From JAAYZM01 sp964510785 (GTDB taxonomy: Bacteria > Actinomycetota > Actinomycetes > Actinomycetales > Cellulomonadaceae): 64,000 nt of DNA. The notes beneath the pieces were generated by a model. It ran no database searches, was not told the DNA's origin, and saw only the letters and a program-made list of their open reading frames with translations. This document shows, piece after piece, positions 16,105-23,895 of the stretch. Both the position numbers and the translations under genes were made by a program. Positions within the stretch are counted from its first letter, which is position 1. Every line of letters begins with the position of its first letter. Location: positions 3,056-67,055 of the forward strand of contig CAZECM010000010.1 in the NCBI GenBank assembly GCA_964510785.1, written 5' to 3'.

Positions 16105-16380
16105 ATGGAGTTGCAACACGCTCAGCGAGTGAGCGCGGCTGTTAGGGCCGAGATGGCACGGACGCGAACGTCCCAGACCCTCCTGGCCCGGGCGCTCGGT
16201 GTCACCCAACAGTCCGTCAGTCGGCGCCTGCGTGGCCATACCGCTTTCAGCATCGACGAGGTCGTGATTGCAGCGGACCTCCTTGGCGTCGAACGGGCTC
16301 TGCTGCTAGACCCACCTCTGTCCCGGCGTGAGCTGCCAGCGGTCCGAGAGTCAGTGGGCGCCGTCGGGGCCGACCAGTGA
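16105..16380 (+). CDS. XRE-family DNA-binding protein (Cro-like)
   Basis: This small protein of about 91 residues is almost entirely one helix-turn-helix domain (MARTRTSQTLLARALGVTQQSVSRRLRG, with FSIDEVVIAADLLGV after it). I chose the ATG at 16105 because the promoter at 16069-16098 would start transcription there; in-frame ATG 16093 lies inside the -10 box. It heads a rightward run of element genes and overlaps the next gene by GTGA. With the leftward XRE gene it likely decides between quiescence and transfer. Confidence 0.75.
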   Translation: MELQHAQRVSAAVRAEMARTRTSQTLLARALGVTQQSVSRRLRGHTAFSIDEVVIAADLLGVERALLLDPPLSRRELPAVRESVGAVGADQ

Positions 16381-17351
16381 CCGGCCCGGGTGGCGTCGTG
16401 TCCGCCGAGGAGCAGCAGTCCTTGGGACGCGAGGCCGCGGAGGCGATCACTGAGTCCATACGCGCTTCCGCGACGCGAGTCTTGGATGCGCTTGCCGAGG
16501 TGGAGCGCGATGTCCGTCGCGCCTACGACGGCAGAGCGTGGCGCGTGCTGGGCTATGACTCCTGGGAGTCGTACTGCGCCGCTGAGTTCACGGGTGTGCG
16601 GCTGTGGAGCTCGGTCGAAGAACGGCACGACCGGACGATGAAACTTCGCGAAGCAGGGCTCTCCCAGCGAGCCATTGCGGCAGTGCTCGGCATCGACCAG
16701 GCGACGGTCAGCCGAGACCTATCGAGTGATGCACACGCATCAGTCGATGTTGAACTCACAGGCCTCGATGGACGTGTGCGCCCTCCGCGCCGGATCGAGG
16801 ACGCCCAGCTCCTTGCGCGCCGTCTTGAGGTTCTGCGGTTGCGGGACTCGGGGATGTCGCAGCAGGACGTGGCGGCTCGGTTGCGGGTGTCTCAGGCGAC
16901 GGTGTCGACGGACGAGAAGTTCATTGGCGAAGTGCTAGGTGAGCTCTCTGAGGAAGAAGCGGGACGCATCGACCAACTCGTCGCCTCCGGCGACCCCGAC
17001 ATCGACGTCGTCGCGGCCGCGCTTGGCATCGATGGTCTCTACAACCGGTTTGACGTCGGGGACGTGCTGGCCGACAGCGCGGGCGGGAAGGCCAAGGAGC
17101 TGCGCCGGGCGGCGAAGTCGCTGCATGACGACGCGATCTTCCACGACGACGTCCTGGCTACCGACGCGGAGTGCCTGCGCAAGACGACGAGGGCAGCCGC
17201 CCCTGTGCTGGTGGAGGCCGTGCAGACCGCTGTGCGGTGCCTGGTGCCACTCGATGGGCGCCTGCTCGATGAGAAGTCCCGTGCCCGTGCCGCAGATCAG
17301 GTGGACCTCGCGATCAGCGAGCTTCGCCGCTGGCGGGAGAGGACCGGGTGA
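16377..17351 (+). CDS. DNA-binding protein with two helix-turn-helix motifs, ParB/KorB-like
   Basis: This 324-residue protein holds two helix-turn-helix segments: LREAGLSQRAIAAVLGIDQATVSRDL (about 88-113) and LRDSGMSQQDVAARLRVSQATVSTDE (about 158-183). The N-terminal GRAWRVLGYDSWESYCAAEF block is common in element and phage proteins of actinobacteria. The C-terminal half is helical. It may be an element regulator or partition-type protein; no ParB nuclease/CTPase motif is seen. It is coupled to the XRE gene by GTGA and followed by a hairpin terminator. Confidence 0.65.
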   Translation: MTGPGGVVSAEEQQSLGREAAEAITESIRASATRVLDALAEVERDVRRAYDGRAWRVLGYDSWESYCAAEFTGVRLWSSVEERHDRTMKLREAGLSQRAIAAVLGIDQATVSRDLSSDAHASVDVELTGLDGRVRPPRRIEDAQLLARRLEVLRLRDSGMSQQDVAARLRVSQATVSTDEKFIGEVLGELSEEEAGRIDQLVASGDPDIDVVAAALGIDGLYNRFDVGDVLADSAGGKAKELRRAAKSLHDDAIFHDDVLATDAECLRKTTRAAAPVLVEAVQTAVRCLVPLDGRLLDEKSRARAADQVDLAISELRRWRERTG

Positions 17352-17357
17352 AACGGC

Positions 17358-17390
17358 TGGTGCCCGCCCCCACTAGGGGGACGGGCACCA
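17358..17390 (+). terminator. Terminator hairpin ending the first regulatory operon
   Basis: TGGTGCCCG-CCCCC (17358-17371) pairs with GGGGG and CGGGCACCA (17376-17390) with one bulged A and a four-base loop. It starts six bases after the stop codon. Confidence 0.7.
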
Positions 17391-17435
17391 ACTCGATACG
17401 TGTAACAACCCGCCGGAGTTCGCAGCTCCGGTCCC

Positions 17436-17789
17436 GTGAAGGGCAACGAGAACCCACCCGTGATGGATGAGGACTCGCCCGTGATGTTTGAGGTGATGAC
17501 AGTGAATCAAACGAAAGAGGCCGGGGCAAACGATGCGGCTCGCGCCGCCCAGGTGGCCGGCGTGCTGCTGATCGTTGCCGGGTGCGCTGTGGCGCTTTGG
17601 GGGGCTCCCCTGTCGGGAGCGACGATTGTGGCGTTGCTGGTCCAGCTTGCCGGTGGCTGGGTCGCTGGTCCGCTCGCGCACGGCATGGTCGCCCGCTCCG
17701 TGGCACCGGCGAACCGGGTGCCGCTGCGCGCGCCGCGACCCCGGCTGGCACCTGCGGGTGTCGACTTCGTGTGGGCTGATGCCGCATGA
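17436..17789 (+). CDS. Small membrane protein of unknown function
   Basis: This protein has at most 117 residues. It carries two predicted membrane helices (QVAGVLLIVAGCAVALWG and GATIVALLVQLAGGWVAGPLA) and a basic Pro-rich C-terminus. The GTG at 17436 is the outermost start; GTG 17502, with GAGG nine bases upstream, would give a shorter protein that still includes both helices. It overlaps the next gene by ATGA and starts a long, tightly coupled gene run. I recognise no family. Confidence 0.55.
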   Translation: MKGNENPPVMDEDSPVMFEVMTVNQTKEAGANDAARAAQVAGVLLIVAGCAVALWGAPLSGATIVALLVQLAGGWVAGPLAHGMVARSVAPANRVPLRAPRPRLAPAGVDFVWADAA

Positions 17790-18136
17790 GCGTCCAGCGG
17801 TGGGAGCGCCTGCGGGCCACGCTCCAGGAATCCGAGTTCGAGGCGGTCGTCTTCGAACAGGTCTACGCCGAGGACCGCCGCGGCACCGTGGCCCACGGAG
17901 TGTCTCGCTCGATGACCTTGCGTCCCGCACGGGGCTGGGTGGTCGAGGTCAACGACTCGTGGTGGTCGAAGAACTCCGACGTCTGGCTGGGTTGGGTCGT
18001 CACGGTGAGCGACCCCGAGTCCATCGTGCGCGGCCAGACCCGCACGATGAAGCGTCGCACGGAGGTCGCCGCCGCGGTTCGCCTCTACGTCGAGGGCGTG
18101 TCGGCTGGTCCGTTGACGCGGGAGGTGGCCCCGTGA
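17786..18136 (+). CDS. Hypothetical element protein
   Basis: This 116-residue soluble protein resembles a small alpha/beta fold with several Trp residues (WVVEVNDSWWSKNSDVWLGWVVTVSD). No family is recognised. It starts in the stop codon of the preceding membrane protein (ATGA) and its own stop overlaps the next start (GTGA), so it is translated as part of the chain. Confidence 0.6.
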   Translation: MSVQRWERLRATLQESEFEAVVFEQVYAEDRRGTVAHGVSRSMTLRPARGWVVEVNDSWWSKNSDVWLGWVVTVSDPESIVRGQTRTMKRRTEVAAAVRLYVEGVSAGPLTREVAP

Positions 18137-19011
18137 GCGCCGAGGTGGTTGCGGGTCGTTACCCGCACGGGCACTACTTGGCCTACGCCAAGGGCGGGTG
18201 CGAGTGCCCGGAGTGTCAGGTGGCCTACCGGCGCCGGCGCAAGGCCGATGCGTTGCGCTTTGCCACATCGGGGCCGTCACTGGTGGACGCGGCCGCGGTC
18301 CGTGAGCACGTGCAGGGGTTGCTCGATGCGGGTGCGACGGTGGCTCGGGTGGCCGCGTCGGCCGGGGTGGATCGCACCTGTGTGCGCCGCTTGGTGGGCC
18401 TCCAGCGCGGACACGGCGCGTCGCGCAAGCTCCAGCCCGCGACCGCGGTGGCGCTGCTGGGGGTTTCGCGGGAGGACTTCGATGACCTCGACCTCGTAGG
18501 TGACCGGGTGTCGGCTGCGGGGACGCTGCGCCGTCTGCAGGCCCTGCGTGCCCTGGGCTGGCCGGAGACGGTCCTGGCGCAGCGGTTGGGGGTCAAGCGG
18601 CTGCGGTTGGGCCAGGGCGGGTGGGTGCGCCGGCGTGTGGCCCGCGCGGTGCGCGAGCTCTACGACGAGCTGTCGATGACCCCCGGCCCTTCGCAGCGCA
18701 CCCGAGCGCGTGCTGTGCGTGCGGGGTTGGTTCCCCCGCTGGCGTGGGACGACGACGAGCTGGACGACCCCGGTGCGGTCCCGGTGGCCACTGAGCCCGC
18801 CTTGGATGTGGCCGGGTTGGGCCTGGCGGGGGTGTTCGAGGACTACGAGTGGCTGCTCGAGGTCGGGGAGAACCCTGACCGGGCCGCACGCAGGTGCGGG
18901 CGCTCCTTGTGGGCGGTCACCAAGGCAGCCGAGCGTGCGGGGCGCCGAGACCTCGAACGCGCCGGGTACGCCGAGCTTGGCCAGCAACGACGAAAGGCGG
19001 AAAGGTCATGA
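18133..19011 (+). CDS. Putative DNA-binding protein with Cys pair and helix-turn-helix segments
   Basis: This 292-residue protein begins with RYPHGHYLAYAKGGCECPECQ, a short CxCxxC segment that could hold a metal, followed by LLDAGATVARVAASAGVDRTCVRRLVG, which reads as a helix-turn-helix. Further helical repeats (GWPETVLAQRLGVKRLRLGQ and NPDRAARRCGRSLWAVTKAAERAG) look like more DNA-binding modules. Proteins with this GRYPHGxxxxYxxGCRCxxC start are frequent in actinobacterial phages and elements, but their function is not known to me. The GTG at 18133 overlaps the previous stop. Confidence 0.6.
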   Translation: MSAEVVAGRYPHGHYLAYAKGGCECPECQVAYRRRRKADALRFATSGPSLVDAAAVREHVQGLLDAGATVARVAASAGVDRTCVRRLVGLQRGHGASRKLQPATAVALLGVSREDFDDLDLVGDRVSAAGTLRRLQALRALGWPETVLAQRLGVKRLRLGQGGWVRRRVARAVRELYDELSMTPGPSQRTRARAVRAGLVPPLAWDDDELDDPGAVPVATEPALDVAGLGLAGVFEDYEWLLEVGENPDRAARRCGRSLWAVTKAAERAGRRDLERAGYAELGQQRRKAERS

Positions 19012-19274
19012 CCTCGACCACAGCGCGGGTCTTCGCGCACGACCATGCATTGCTGGACCTGGGTGGGGCGCGGAGCCTGGCCGATGCGTTGGCGCGGTGG
19101 GTGCTCGCCCTGGGCGTGGTCGCTGCCGATGAGCGTGACCCGGGTGCGGCGCGAGCGTTGAGCGCCGTGACCGTCGACGTCGAGCACCTGCTGGACCGCT
19201 TTGGGCCGGCCTCGGTGCAGCACCGCTCTCACCTGGCCGCACGGCTTGCGGGCGCGAGCGAGGTGGGCAGATGA
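19008..19274 (+). CDS. Small hypothetical protein
   Basis: This 88-residue, mostly helical acidic protein (RSLADALARWVLALGVVAADERDPGAARAL) is not recognised. The ATG at 19008 has GAAAGG upstream and overlaps the previous stop (ATGA). Its stop overlaps the whiB start (ATGA), so it belongs to the same operon. Confidence 0.55.
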   Translation: MTSTTARVFAHDHALLDLGGARSLADALARWVLALGVVAADERDPGAARALSAVTVDVEHLLDRFGPASVQHRSHLAARLAGASEVGR

Positions 19275-19516
19275 CGTGGGGCTGGCAGCTGCGCGGGGCG
19301 TGCGTGGGTCAGGACCCGGAGCTGTTCTTCGCGCCCGATGGTTCACGCGGCCCTACGCGCGCGCTGTACGAGGTGGAGGCCAAGGCCCTGTGCGCTCAGT
19401 GCCCGGTGCGCCAGCAGTGCTTGGAGTACGCGCTCGAGGCGCGCATGGACGGGGTGTGGGGCGCCACCAACGAGCTCGAGCGACGCGCGTTGCGACGCGC
19501 GCGGGTGGCGTCGTGA
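19271..19516 (+). CDS. WhiB-family iron-sulfur transcription factor
   Basis: This 81-residue Wbl protein has the four cysteines that bind a 4Fe-4S cluster (GACVG, then LCAQCPVRQQC) and the G-V-W-G turn (DGVWGATNELER) before a basic tail. Wbl proteins bind the sigma factor and redox-tune transcription in actinobacteria. Wbl genes are common on their phages and conjugative elements, where they may reprogram the host. It is coupled on both sides by overlapping start/stop codons. Confidence 0.88.
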   Translation: MTWGWQLRGACVGQDPELFFAPDGSRGPTRALYEVEAKALCAQCPVRQQCLEYALEARMDGVWGATNELERRALRRARVAS

Positions 19517-19797
19517 GCGCCGCGCGCTGCCACGGCGGCGGTGACTGGCTGATGACCGGTCAGCCATGCCCGCGCGGTGCGGTCACGTCCACGTTTCGTG
19601 ACTGGCTGCTGACCGCTTGCGTGAGCGGCCAGGAGAGCGGTCAGGCCGGTCGCGTGAGCGGTCAGGTGGCTGGTGAACGGTCAGGTGAGCGGTCACCGCT
19701 CAGGTCGAGGGGTTATGGGGCCGGCCGGATGGTTGGCCGCGACCGCGTGCGCGCTGGGCGCGGCGGTCATGGATCGAACGTGGGGAGCACGTGGTGA
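19513..19797 (+). CDS. Doubtful ORF spanning a repeat region
   Basis: A possible 94-residue protein begins at the GTGA overlapping the whiB stop and ends in the GTGA overlapping the DUF2637 start. The coding content is weak: the middle is SGQESGQAGRVSGQVAGERSGER, a translation of the GGTCA repeats at 19610-19700, and the end is low-complexity Gly/Arg. The overlaps at both ends support translation; the sequence itself does not. It may instead be a non-coding control region. Confidence 0.35.
   Translation: MSAARCHGGGDWLMTGQPCPRGAVTSTFRDWLLTACVSGQESGQAGRVSGQVAGERSGERSPLRSRGYGAGRMVGRDRVRAGRGGHGSNVGSTW
19553..19700. repeat. Cluster of AGCGGTCA/TGACCGCT repeats
   Basis: The octamer AGCGGTCA occurs at 19636, 19657 and 19688, with a variant AACGGTCA at 19676 and a reverse copy TGACCGCT at 19610. 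The palindrome TGACCGGTCA stands at 19553-19562. The tight clustering, with 12-21 base spacing, resembles iterons or a multi-site operator. Confidence 0.6.
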
Positions 19798-20591
19798 GCG
19801 CGACGACTGGCAAGCAGACCGTGGTGGGCCGCTGGGTGGTGGGCATCGCGGTGGCGGTGACCATCGTGATTGCGTTGGGGGCGTTCTGGTTGTCGTTCGC
19901 GGCCCTGACTGACCTGGCCTACCGGTCAGGGATCCCGGCCGCTCAGGCGTGGGTGTGGCCGGTCATCGTGGACGGGATGATCGTGGCCGGCACGGTGGCG
20001 ATCGTGGCGATGAGCGGTCACGAGGCGCGCGCTCGTCGCTACCCGTGGGCGGTGCTGACCGGTGGGGCGGTGGTCTCGGTCAGCGCGAACGCCTCCCATG
20101 CGGTCATCGCTGGTCCGGCCGATCAGGGCGTGCCGGTGGTGGTGGCTGCACTGGTCGGAGCGGTCGCACCGGTGGCGCTGCTGGTGATCACTCATCTGAC
20201 GGTGCTGCTGACCCGCAAGGCCGCACCGCCCAAGCCCACCCGGCGCCGCGCACCCGCACCGCGCCCCTCGCCCGCACCCACACTTGAGCCCGTGGTCGCG
20301 CAGGCCGCGAGTGAGCAGAGTCTCTACGGCGAGCTGGATCCCAAGCGGGTCGTGCCACCGCTGCACTTGGTCGAGCAAGAGGCACCCGAAGACGGGGGCG
20401 GTTCGAGGGACGGGCTCGAGGAGTGGGTGCGTGAGCGCACTGCAAGGGGTGCCACCGTGTCCGGGCCAGCCGCGGTGCAGGCTGGCCTGGCCCCCTCGGA
20501 GTCCACGGCTCGTCGCCGGTTGCGCGAGCTGCGCGAGACGAGCCCCGAGCTGTTCGGGGTCGACGTCGCCAAGGTGAGTGGTCGGGACTAG
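19794..20591 (+). CDS. DUF2637 (Spd-like) membrane protein with C-terminal helix-turn-helix
   Basis: This 265-residue protein has four membrane helices in the N-terminal half. The motif FWLSFAALTDLAYRSGIPAAQAWVWPVIVDGMIV marks DUF2637, a family typical of conjugative elements and phages of actinobacteria and related to plasmid spread proteins. After a Pro-rich linker the C-terminus (LEEWVRERTARGATVSGPAAVQAGLAPSESTARRRLREL) reads as a helix-turn-helix. The GTG at 19794 overlaps the previous stop; GTG 19791 is an alternative. It may act in intramycelial or cell-to-cell spread or in membrane-anchored regulation. Confidence 0.75.
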   Translation: MSATTGKQTVVGRWVVGIAVAVTIVIALGAFWLSFAALTDLAYRSGIPAAQAWVWPVIVDGMIVAGTVAIVAMSGHEARARRYPWAVLTGGAVVSVSANASHAVIAGPADQGVPVVVAALVGAVAPVALLVITHLTVLLTRKAAPPKPTRRRAPAPRPSPAPTLEPVVAQAASEQSLYGELDPKRVVPPLHLVEQEAPEDGGGSRDGLEEWVRERTARGATVSGPAAVQAGLAPSESTARRRLRELRETSPELFGVDVAKVSGRD

Positions 20592-20593
20592 AG

Positions 20594-21247
20594 ATGACCA
20601 CTCAGGGGCCCAGGGGGCAAGCAAGCGACCCGCACGGCGTGGACGTGCCGTGGGACGAACTGCGCGCTGCGGTCGACGAGCAGCGTGCGACCGTCTACCG
20701 GCGCGTGGCACGCCACGACCGCACCGGCGACGTCGACCTGGTGATGGGTGGGGTGCTCGAGCAGGCGTGGCGCTCGATGGGCCGCTGGGACGCCGCTGGG
20801 CGCCCGCCCCTGGGTGCGTGGGTCGGCAAGATCGCCGGCGACGTCGTGCACGAGTGGGCGCGCTCGGACAAGACCAAGCGCCAGCTCGGCCCCGCAGGCA
20901 AGCCAGGCGCCCTGGACGTGGCTGGCCCTGACCTGTCCGACCTGCCCGTGGAGTCTTTGGTGGCAGGACTGGACGGCCAAGAGGTGCCCCTCGAGGACAC
21001 CTTGGCATCCGCGGTCTTCCACCTGCGGCGCCTGGTGATGGCCACCCGCACTGAGCCGGGGGCCTGGGCACGGATCGTCCGCGCCGCGATCGACGCCAAC
21101 ACCGAGCATGACGTGGCGCTGCGCGAGGAGATCCGCATGTTCGTCACCACGTTCTCCAGCTCCCAGGACACCCCTGAGTTCGGGCCGGCCCTGGCCCGCT
21201 ACCTCGACCCCGACCCCGACCCCACCGGGCAGGTCGGTGCCCCATGA
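20594..21247 (+). CDS. Sigma-factor-like protein (region 2-like) of the element
   Basis: This 217-residue soluble protein has an N-terminal part (VYRRVARHDRTGDVDLVMGGVLEQAWRSMGRWDAAGRPPLGAWVGKIAGDVVHEW) that follows the layout of sigma-70 region 2: two helices around an aspartate-rich turn, then a W-x-x-K-I/A pattern near the -10 recognition helix. No clear region 4 is seen, so a full sigma factor is not assured. The gene follows the DUF2637 gene by two bases and overlaps the small ORF downstream by ATGA. Confidence 0.5.
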   Translation: MTTQGPRGQASDPHGVDVPWDELRAAVDEQRATVYRRVARHDRTGDVDLVMGGVLEQAWRSMGRWDAAGRPPLGAWVGKIAGDVVHEWARSDKTKRQLGPAGKPGALDVAGPDLSDLPVESLVAGLDGQEVPLEDTLASAVFHLRRLVMATRTEPGAWARIVRAAIDANTEHDVALREEIRMFVTTFSSSQDTPEFGPALARYLDPDPDPTGQVGAP

Positions 21248-21357
21248 CCGCTCCCGCTTCGAGAGGAACGATGATGACGAGCAAGGCCGTTGCCCGACCG
21301 GACGGGCCCCGGGGTGCGCGTGGCGCGACGTGGGGCACCGTGGGAGGTGGTCTCTAG
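21244..21357 (+). CDS. Candidate 37-residue protein filling the gap between two coupled genes
   Basis: The ATG at 21244 overlaps the preceding stop (ATGA), and its TAG at 21355-21357 overlaps the next GTG start. An internal ATGATG at 21271 has AGAGGAACG upstream. The peptide is basic and Gly-rich (KAVARPDGPRGARG). Its exact fit between two coupled genes argues for translation, at least to carry ribosomes to the next gene. It has no recognisable family. Confidence 0.45.
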   Translation: MTAPASRGTMMTSKAVARPDGPRGARGATWGTVGGGL

Positions 21358-21989
21358 TGGCCAGGACGCCCACCCCGCACTGGAGCCCCGAACATCTCTT
21401 GCTGTCCTTGAGCAACGCCGGGTGGGGGGAGCTGTCCGGGGGTGCTCTTCAGGGGATTCGCTCCACGCTGGACGCGCTGCGCAAGACCCTGCCGCCCAAG
21501 ACCGGACAGGGCCAGGCCACGGTCGCCCAGGTCGCCTACAAGGCGGGCTTGTCCGAGCGGTGGGTGCGCCGCTGCCTGGGTGTGCTGGAGGAAGCCGGGG
21601 TCATCTCCTGGCAACGCGGCGGGGTGGCCTACGGGCGCCCGAAGCCGAGCGCGTTTCGGATCAACAAGAAGGTGCTCGTGGCGATGATCCACGGCGCTCG
21701 CCCGGTCCTGGCCGCACTGCGAGCTCGTCGCAAGGCCCAGACCGACGCACGCTTGGCCGGGTTGTGGTTCGTCAAAACGAAGAAGGGGTATAACCGCAGG
21801 TCAGTCCATGCGGAACTCCAAGGTAGCCTCTCCTCCCTTACGGGAGAGGCTCCACCCCCAAGGGCGGTGGTGGAGGCCGATGAACCGCCCGAAGAGCCTC
21901 TTTCGCCCCAGGCCCAAGCCGAGCTCGATGCCTGGTTCGCCCAGCGGGCGGCGAAGCGGGCCCGGTTGGCCCCGTCTCGGGGTCGTTGA
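21357..21989 (+). CDS. Winged-helix protein, possible replication or control protein
   Basis: This 210-residue protein contains a MarR/GntR-like winged helix (GQATVAQVAYKAGLSERWVRRCLGVLEEAGVISWQRGG, about 58-95) followed by a basic helical segment and an acidic Pro-rich tail ending in AKRARLAPSRGR. The GTG at 21357 follows GGGAGGTGG at 21342-21350. Proteins of this layout are common in elements as replication initiators or regulators. The choice is open. Confidence 0.6.
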   Translation: MARTPTPHWSPEHLLLSLSNAGWGELSGGALQGIRSTLDALRKTLPPKTGQGQATVAQVAYKAGLSERWVRRCLGVLEEAGVISWQRGGVAYGRPKPSAFRINKKVLVAMIHGARPVLAALRARRKAQTDARLAGLWFVKTKKGYNRRSVHAELQGSLSSLTGEAPPPRAVVEADEPPEEPLSPQAQAELDAWFAQRAAKRARLAPSRGR

Positions 21990-22034
21990 GGGGCAGGTCA
22001 TCAACGGGGGTGCCTTTGGTGTGCCTGGACGTGG

Positions 22035-23084
22035 GTGGTTGTGGCTAACCCGATCCTGATCACCCAAGCGGCTCAGCTCGCGATCAAGCATCGCCGCAAG
22101 CTCCTTGCCTTGCTGCTGCTCCCGGTCGTGTGCGGGTGGGTCATCGTCATGGTCATGCTGATGGGCGTGGGGGCACTCGGTGCGGTGATCGGTACCGCGC
22201 AGGCTTACGACGCGGACACCAGGGGACCAGGCAACGTCCCCCTCGAGTACATCGACTGGATCCGCCAGGGGGGCAACGAGTGCGCAGGGGTGCCGGCCTC
22301 GGTGCTCGCGGCTATCGCCGCGACCACCTCGAGGTGGGAACCGGCCTACGAGGATCAGGGCCGTGCGGGGCTGATGTGGTTGGGAGTAGACGTCGTTGCG
22401 ACCCACGTCTTCGACGCAGAACCGGACGGCGTCGTGGACGCCAAGAGCGCACCGGACGCGATCATGATCGCCGCGGTGTGGCTATGCGACCTGGCCGGCG
22501 ACGCCAAAGCGAGCGACCCACTGCTGGTCCAAGAGTTGCTCGCCGCCTACGAGGCCGGAGTACTGGCCCTACCCGCCCCCGCTCCTGGCCCGCTGACCGC
22601 ACAGATCCTCGAAGCGTGGGCCGACTACCTGTGGCTCGACCAGGACCTCGCAGACGGCCCCGTAGCCGATGGGTGGGGTGCGCCCACCGAGAACCGGCAC
22701 ATCACCTCCCCCTACGGTGAGCGAAAGCGCCCGTGTTCTACTTGTTCCTCCTTTCACCAGGGCACCGATCTGCGGGCAGGGTGCGGGGTCGCGCTGTGGG
22801 CCGCAGCAGCTGGGACCGTGGTGTATGCCGGTCCTGCGGTGGGCACCGGCAACCGCATCGACATTGATCACGGCGGGGGCGTCGTGACCCGGTACGGGCA
22901 CATGTACACCCACGGCATCCACGTCAAGGCCGGCGACGCCGTCGACGTCGGCCACGTCATCGGCGCATCAGGGTCAGCCGGGTCATCCACGGCTTGCCAC
23001 CTGCACTTCGAGGTCACCATCAACGGTGAGCTGGTCAATCCCGAACCGTTCATGGCCGAGCGCGGCGTCACCTTCACCCGCTAG
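22035..23084 (+). CDS. Conjugation-associated M23 peptidase with degenerate lysozyme-like domain
   Basis: This 349-residue envelope protein starts with a basic stretch and a membrane helix (about 24-50). The next part (VPASVLAAIAATTSRWEPAYEDQG...GLMWLG) follows the pattern of a transglycosylase SLT domain, but the catalytic Glu position holds Thr. The C-terminal domain is an intact M23 (LytM) peptidase with FHQGTDLR (about 240) and HLHFEV (about 322), which should cleave peptidoglycan cross-links. It heads the transfer cluster, as in many Gram-positive type IV systems, and would open the wall for the channel. GTG 22035 or GTG 22041 is the start. Confidence 0.85.
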   Translation: MVVANPILITQAAQLAIKHRRKLLALLLLPVVCGWVIVMVMLMGVGALGAVIGTAQAYDADTRGPGNVPLEYIDWIRQGGNECAGVPASVLAAIAATTSRWEPAYEDQGRAGLMWLGVDVVATHVFDAEPDGVVDAKSAPDAIMIAAVWLCDLAGDAKASDPLLVQELLAAYEAGVLALPAPAPGPLTAQILEAWADYLWLDQDLADGPVADGWGAPTENRHITSPYGERKRPCSTCSSFHQGTDLRAGCGVALWAAAAGTVVYAGPAVGTGNRIDIDHGGGVVTRYGHMYTHGIHVKAGDAVDVGHVIGASGSAGSSTACHLHFEVTINGELVNPEPFMAERGVTFTR

Positions 23085-23095
23085 AAAGGGTCACC

Positions 23096-23821
23096 ATGAC
23101 CTCCAATCCCGCCCGCTTGGCCGCAGTGGTTGGCACCCTGGCCCTGCTCGTCATCGCCGCGATCGTCTACGTCATCGTCTCTAGCGCCAACGACACACCC
23201 CCCGCCCCGGCCGCGGCGCCCACCTCGAGCTCACCTGCCCCGCAGCCATCCCCGGAGCCCTCCCAGGCGCCGACTTTCGAGCCATCACCCGAGCCGAGCG
23301 CCCCTGCTGACCCGGAGCGCTTCGCTTACGAGAAGTCCACCCGGTGGGGATCGGTGGACGTGCCCCCGCCCGAGCTGACGCCCGAGCAGCAGGTCTTTGC
23401 CGACGTCGCGTGCAACTTCGCCTCCGCGCAGTACGACTTCGACCCCACCGAGGTCAGCGACTACGACCAGATCCTCCAGCGCAGCAAGCCGTTCGCAGAC
23501 CCGGCCCTGTTCGAGCAGATGACCGCCGACGTCGAGGAGTACGGGTCCATCGGTGACTACGACCTGTGGGTGCGTGAGGGAGCCACCACCAGCGTCGTGT
23601 GCGCCTCGGCGCCCTTTGGCAAGGAAACAATGAAGGTCACCACCCTGGGCGGCCTCGAGGTCGACGCCTGGCCGATGTATACCCGCACCCGCGTGCGCAT
23701 GGAACTGCCCGACGCGCCCACCGAGCAGACCTACCCCACGTTCGTGCTCTACGTCGCAGAGCTTCCCGGCGTGCAAGACCCCCGAGTGGTTTCGGGCGAG
23801 GTCGAGCACGGCGAACACTGA
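23096..23821 (+). CDS. Membrane-anchored conjugation protein, possibly VirB8/TcpC-like
   Basis: This 241-residue protein has one N-terminal membrane helix (about 8-28), a Pro/Ser/Glu linker (about 34-66) and an extracytoplasmic alpha/beta domain of about 160 residues (QQVFADVACNFASAQYDFDP, then VRMELPDAPTEQTYPTFVLYVAELPG). The bitopic layout and NTF2-like length fit VirB8-type scaffold subunits, but no diagnostic motif is visible. The ATG at 23096 has AGAAAGG upstream, and the gene lies 11 bases after the M23 gene. Confidence 0.6.
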   Translation: MTSNPARLAAVVGTLALLVIAAIVYVIVSSANDTPPAPAAAPTSSSPAPQPSPEPSQAPTFEPSPEPSAPADPERFAYEKSTRWGSVDVPPPELTPEQQVFADVACNFASAQYDFDPTEVSDYDQILQRSKPFADPALFEQMTADVEEYGSIGDYDLWVREGATTSVVCASAPFGKETMKVTTLGGLEVDAWPMYTRTRVRMELPDAPTEQTYPTFVLYVAELPGVQDPRVVSGEVEHGEH

Positions 23822-23895
23822 CCGATGCCCCGCCTGCCAGCTCGACCTCGACCTATCAGGGGCCGGCCACGGGTGGGCCAGGGGCGTGGGGTGGT

